A DNA stretch of 64,000 nt from Drechslerella dactyloides. Taxonomy: Eukaryota; Ascomycota; Orbiliomycetes; Orbiliales; Orbiliaceae. This document shows positions 59,401 to 64,000 of this stretch, piece after piece. The notes below the pieces were generated by a model. The model worked only from the letters and a program-made list of their open reading frames with translations. It did not search any database and had not been told where the DNA came from. Where the stretch lies: assembly GCA_020064725.1 (NCBI GenBank), contig JAGTWJ010000006.1:496001-560000 (forward strand), in the 5' to 3' direction. Position 1 is the stretch's first letter; each line of letters starts with the position of its first letter. The translations under genes were made by a program, and so were the position numbers.

Positions 59401-62400
59401 GAATACATTTATCAGCACTGGCAAGGTCAACCCAAGCAAGGCGCCTACCCTGGCTGTTGTTGTCCAAGGAGAGTCAGATGCTGGTCCGGAGTCATTCAGC
59501 CTGGCTCATGCGGAGCGAGTTGTCGAGGAGGACTTCAATCGCCTCAAGAAGCTCATGCCCTCCGCTCAACGAATCTTGGCCACGGATGCGTTAACCGATG
59601 CGAGAAACCAGGCCGTTCAGGCAATCGAAGATGCCCAAAGTGCCAAGGAAGTCCGGGACATTCGCATCGTTTCTGCCGCATCGGGCGCCATGATTGCAGC
59701 ACAGATCCTCCCCAAGAAACTCAACCCTGTGATCCGTGGGGTCATGGACAGTGTCAAAGCTGAGGAGAATATCGATTTACAGAGGAGATCAGCTCATTCT
59801 GTCGCTGTGCTTGTCGATTTGTGCTCACAGCGAGGACGAGCAGGTGTCGCCGAAAAATTAACGAAGAATCTCTGCTCGTTCCTGGTGGTTGACACCTCCG
59901 AGACACCTGAGTTCCACATCAACCAAAGCCTTGAGCTTTCCATCCTGTCCCTTAACAAAGAGGAGGACAGAAAGGATCATGCTGACCCCACGAAGTTTGA
60001 AAGGGAGTCGAAACTCGCAAGAATCAAGCGCCGCGGAGCCAAGGAAGCCCTCGACCATTTCGCCCAGGCCTTCGGCAAGGATCTCTTCGTCAAGGTGCCT
60101 CGCCTACTCGAGTCGATGGAACAGTCGCTCATCACCGCCTTCAGAGAAGACGAGCTTCCCGCTACGATTCTGGACAAGGACAGTCTTCTTGGCCAGGAAA
60201 TTGTCGACGGGCTGTCCACCATTCGTGCTTTGCTACCGAAGTTCCACCCCGAACTCCACTCCCATATCATTTCGTTATTCCCATACATCATAAAGGCACT
60301 AAAGTCACAATACTCGGTCCTCCGGTATGCGGCAGCGAAATGTTTCGCGACTATTTGCAGCATCATCACAATCGAAGGGATGAAGACCATGGTGACGGAC
60401 ATCCTGCCATCGATATCGAACGGCCTGGAGGTTAGAACGAGACAAGGTGTCATCGAACTCATCTACCATTTGATATCAGCTATGGAGACGGACATCTTGC
60501 CATTCGTGATCTTCCTCATCGTGCCCGTCCTCGGACGAATGAGTGACTCAGACAATGATATTCGGCGTCTAGCAACCACGGCTTTCGCGACTCTTATCAA
60601 GCTCGTACCGCTGGAAGCCGGCATACCCGATCCGCCGGGCTTCCCCGAGGAATTGCTACGGGGTCGTGACAAAGAAAGAAAGTTCATTGCACAAATGCTC
60701 GATGTCCACAAAGTTGAGCCGTTTGATCTTCCTGTAGCGATCCAGGCCGAGCTCCGGTCTTACCAACAAGAAGGTGTCAATTGGCTGGCCTTCCTCAACA
60801 AATATCATCTTCACGGCATTCTTTGCGATGGTACGTATTCCCCCTCGAATGAAATAATCTGCCCCTTGGCTTATGGGTATTCTGTTCTTTAGATATGGGT
60901 CTCGGCAAGACGCTCCAAACAATATGTATTGTCGCGAGTGATCACCATCTGCGCGCGGAAGAATACAGCAAGACGCAAAGCCCAGAATCACGACAAATCC
61001 CATCCTTGATTGTCTGCCCGTCAACACTTTCAGGTCATTGGCAACAGGAAATCAAACAATACGCACCATTCCTCACCTCGTTAGTCTACGTTGGCAATCC
61101 CAGCGAACGGCAAGAACTGAGGCATCTGCTCGGCAGCACGGACATTGTTATAACATCCTATGACATATGCAGAAACGATCTTGAACATGTGATGAAATGC
61201 GACTGGAATTACTGCGTTCTCGATGAAGGCCATATCATCAAAAACTCTAAAGCAAAGCTCAGCCAAGCCGTGAAGAAGATACGGGCCAATCACAGGCTAA
61301 TTCTATCCGGCACACCAATACAGAATAACGTGTTGGAACTCTGGTCGTTATTCGATTTCCTGATGCCTGGGTTTCTCGGAACGGAAAAGGTCTTCATGGA
61401 CCGCTTTGCCAAGCCCATCGCTAACAGTCGCAACAGCAAGAGCTCGTCGAAAGAGCAAGAGGCCGGGGCATTGGCGATCGAGGCTCTTCACAAGCAGGTC
61501 CTCCCATTCGTCCTTCGACGCCTGAAGGAAGAGGTCCTAGACGATCTACCTCCCAAGATCATCCAAAACTACTACTGCGAGCTGAGCGAGCTACAAAAAC
61601 AACTGTATCAGGAGTTCTCGAAGAAGCAGGGCAAAGATCTACCCTCTTCTGCTGGTGGCGGCAAAGAGGCAAAGCAGCACATCTTCCAAGCTTTGCAATA
61701 CATGCGCAAGCTTTGCAATTCGCCCGCGCTCGTTCTGAACGAGAAGCACCCCAAATACGCGGTCGTCCAGAAGCAGCTGGCTCAAGACAATACCTCGATA
61801 CGCGATGCCGTCCATGCTCCAAAACTTGCGGCATTGCGAGACCTCCTATTAGACTGCGGCATAGGGGCTACCGCTTCGGCCAAAGACGACGACCTTGCCG
61901 TTGCATCGAATGCTATCAGTCAGCACCGGGCGTTGATATTCTGTCAGTTGAAGGAAATGCTTGATATCGTCGAAAGCGACGTCCTCAAGAAGTTGCTCCC
62001 GACAGTTTCGTACCTGCGGATGGACGGTGCCACCGACCCAAGATACAGACAGGATATGGTTACAAAGTTCAATAGTGACCCTTCTATCGACGTGCTGTTG
62101 CTTACAACTCATGTTGGAGGTCTTGGTCTGAACTTAACAGGTGCAGACACCGTTATCTTTGTAGAGCACGATTGGAATCCCCAGAAGGATATGCAAGCCA
62201 TGGATCGCGCGCATCGTATCGGACAGAAAAAGGTAGTGAACGTCTACCGCTTGATTACACGTGGAACATTGGAGGAGAAAATAATGAAGTATGTATCATT
62301 GATTCAAGTCTATTCGGTATCTGGAAATTATCAAGCTAACAAGAATATTTTCTCTCCAGTCTGCAACGCTTCAAACTAGATGTCGCCTCAACGGTCGTAA

Positions 62401-62639
62401 ATCAACAAAATGCAGGCTTGGCGACAATGGAAACCGACCAACTACTTGATTTGTTCAATTTTGGCGATTTGGACACTGGTGATAAGAAGGACAATAGGGA
62501 TGGAGATGAGGTTATGGATATCGACGGAAACCCGATTAAGAAGGGTACGAAGGGCATCTTGGATGACATTGGCGAACTGTGGGACGAGAACCAGTACGAT
62601 GAATTGAACTTGGACAGCTTCATCGCTTCTATGAAGTGA
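56475..62639 (+). CDS. MOT1: MOT1, TBP-associated Snf2-family ATPase (BTAF1 homologue)
   Basis: Six exons (56475-56500, 56573-57869, 57926-58428, 58528-60830, 60893-62288, 62360-62639) encode 1934 aa, close to yeast Mot1. The N-terminal two thirds are HEAT repeats that grip TBP (start MSRLDRLVTLLETGSTPL; FLRHTITSVRSAVLRALL). Residues ~300-330 hold a Lys-rich segment (KRKAKQNAKSHANKVR) and a variable linker. The Snf2 ATPase has Walker A DDMGLGKT (Lys1382), DEGH at 1487-1490, LILSGTPIQNN, and helicase C motifs THVGGLGLNLTGADTVIF and AMDRAHRIGQKK. Mot1 strips TBP from DNA using ATP and tunes promoter occupancy. Exon 4 must use the cag at 58525-58527; the tag seven nucleotides earlier breaks the HEAT frame. 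It converges on TOP3, 113 bp apart. Confidence 0.97.
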
Positions 62640-62752
62640 ATGATGACCTAGATTGGGGCGTTGGTGCCACTAGCTTTCGTTGCGGTTATGACATTCATTC
62701 ATTATGCTTATTATTACGCTCTGATGTCCTGCCGTCGTGTCTTCCTATGGAG

Positions 62753-63992
62753 TTATTGCTGGTTTGAAATATATCGAGAACAGACCTGAAGGGAAAAACG
62801 ATCAGTCCACAAGTAGTAACTGCTTTTGGGTAGGTGATGCAGGGGCTCTTACCTGCCTGAACATCTCAAGCCGCTGGCTCACCTTGGCGTAAACCTCACG
62901 ATATTGATCTAAACTTTGATGAACAACATGTTCTTTGGGAAGCTCCCCGTTGCAGATTTTCTTCATATTCACCTCCATCTGTAGATATCCTGTTAGGGGC
63001 CACCACCTATTTTGTAGGGTGAGAAAACGTCAGTGCTTACCTCTTTTCTCAGAAACGGCTTGCTTAAGCTCATGTCAGAGGCGATGAGATCGTAAGCCTC
63101 GACCAACGCTACCCCAAGGTTGCTGGGCACAAAAACGCGGTTGCCACCACTGCTGCTGCCACTGCTACCGCCTGCGCTCCCACCCCCACGCGTGCTCCCA
63201 GAAGCAGCTCTAGCCCCTCTCCCTCGCCCCCTCCCTCTTCCGGTGCCTCTCCCAGCCCCGGCCCCAGTTGAGGAGTTTTTGGCCACGCTGAAGACATACT
63301 CCCGGACTTGTATTTTCTCGATATGCTCCGCCATTGTTGCATCAGTGCCAATACCATTGGCATCCATGAGAGCTATGAGCTCCGGCTCTGTGAGAAAGCC
63401 TGGCGCTGTCGTCTTGCCATCGTTCATAGTTACTTCACCCGGCACGAACCTTTCACCTTCTCGATATTGCGGCAGCATTTGCGAGGATTCCCACCGGTCC
63501 CATGGGTATACTTCAAGATAGTTTCGCTCTATCACTGTCAACCCAGATGCATGAAACCCCTCGTTGCCATAGTCAAGGCTAACCGTTGTGGTTTCGCCGA
63601 GGGCGTCTTTGGAGCAACAGGCCAGGAAGTGCCGGACAACAAACTCGTAGACCTTTCTTTGGTCTCCATCATGCAGCGCGGAAGCTGCTGCATAGGCTAC
63701 GGGATGGATGGGGGGGTGTGCCTTGTCGTTGTGCTTTCCCCGTCTCGGTTGCTCGAATTCCCCGTTCAAGAGACTGAAGCACCAAACATTGGAAATCTTT
63801 AAGCCCGATCGATGAAATTATGATATATCGCACGAGTTTCACTTACTTTCCGGCATAGGTGCCCCAGCCCCACCCAGCGGTGTCATCCTTCTGCTTCCCA
63901 ATCAAAGCTTGGAGATCGATATTGTGATCGTATTGATCGGTTTCCGTCCGAGGGTAGCTTATGAAACCAGAAGTGTACAAGCCTTCAGCAGC
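62753..63992 (-). CDS. TOP3: DNA topoisomerase III (type IA), C-terminal part (5' end outside window)
   Basis: Four exons, right to left (63992-63847, 63773-63041, 62978-62853, 62785-62753), all in frame. The first visible exon carries AAEGLYTSGFISYPRTETDQ, whose Tyr in ISYPRTET is the catalytic residue forming the 5'-phosphotyrosine bond. Next come LLNGEFEQPRRGKHNDKAHP, PPIHPVAY, IERNYLEVYPWDRW, LTEPELIALMDANGIGTDAT and MAEHIEKIQVREYV, all typical of eukaryotic Top3. With Sgs1/BLM and Rmi1 the enzyme dissolves recombination intermediates. A ~45-residue Gly/Arg/Ser-rich insertion separates KIQVREYVFSVAKNS from VFVPSNLGVALVEAYD. No C-terminal GRF zinc fingers are seen; the short last exon (VCSRYISNQQ) is the least certain. 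The gene starts beyond the right edge. Confidence 0.94.
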
Positions 63993-64000
63993 CTATTACT

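Overview
The window is nuclear DNA of a filamentous ascomycete (Pezizomycotina-type). The evidence is many short spliceosomal introns (about 50 to 100 nt, GT/AG, with CTAAC/CTGAC-like branch points 10 to 25 nt before the acceptor), GC-rich third codon positions, fungal-type genes (Zn2Cys6 and bZIP regulators, Ark/Prk-type kinase, EFG1, SEA4) and CT-rich or simple-repeat intergenic DNA. I cannot name genus or species. No rRNA, tRNA, complete transposon, CRISPR array or secondary-metabolite cluster was recognised.

Layout, left to right: 3' part of a nucleoside hydrolase (+, cut by the window edge); 3.4 kb gene-free DNA; glycogenin (+); a Zn2Cys6 transcription factor (+); EFG1 rRNA-processing factor (-) divergent from SEA4/Mio of the SEA/GATOR2 complex (+); cysteine dioxygenase (-); CENP-B/pogo-type HTH DNA-binding protein (+); PXA-domain protein (-); F-box/LRR protein with a C-terminal CaaX box (+); SLC35F6-like transporter (+); a second F-box protein (-); MED10 (+); arrestin-domain protein (-); bZIP transcription factor (+) alone in a 9.7 kb gene-poor stretch; Ark/Prk-type protein kinase (-); MOT1 (+); and the 3' part of DNA topoisomerase III (-, cut by the right edge). 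From EFG1 on, strands alternate almost perfectly, so most neighbours are divergent or convergent.

The genes do not form one pathway. They are mainly core genes: glycogen priming, cysteine catabolism, TORC1 nutrient signalling (SEA4), transcription (MED10, MOT1), ribosome biogenesis (EFG1), endocytosis and trafficking (kinase, arrestin, PXA protein), ubiquitin ligase adaptors (two F-box proteins) and DNA topology (TOP3), together with three DNA-binding regulators. Exon structures were built by hand from splice signals and reading-frame continuity; every multi-exon model given sums to an intact frame. No single previously undescribed system stands out. The best leads are the polybasic/CaaX tail on the F-box/LRR protein, in-frame coding potential inside intron 1 of the bZIP and cysteine dioxygenase genes, the Gly/Arg-rich insertion in topoisomerase III, the His-rich tail of glycogenin and the transposase-derived DNA-binding gene with a 22-nt exon.
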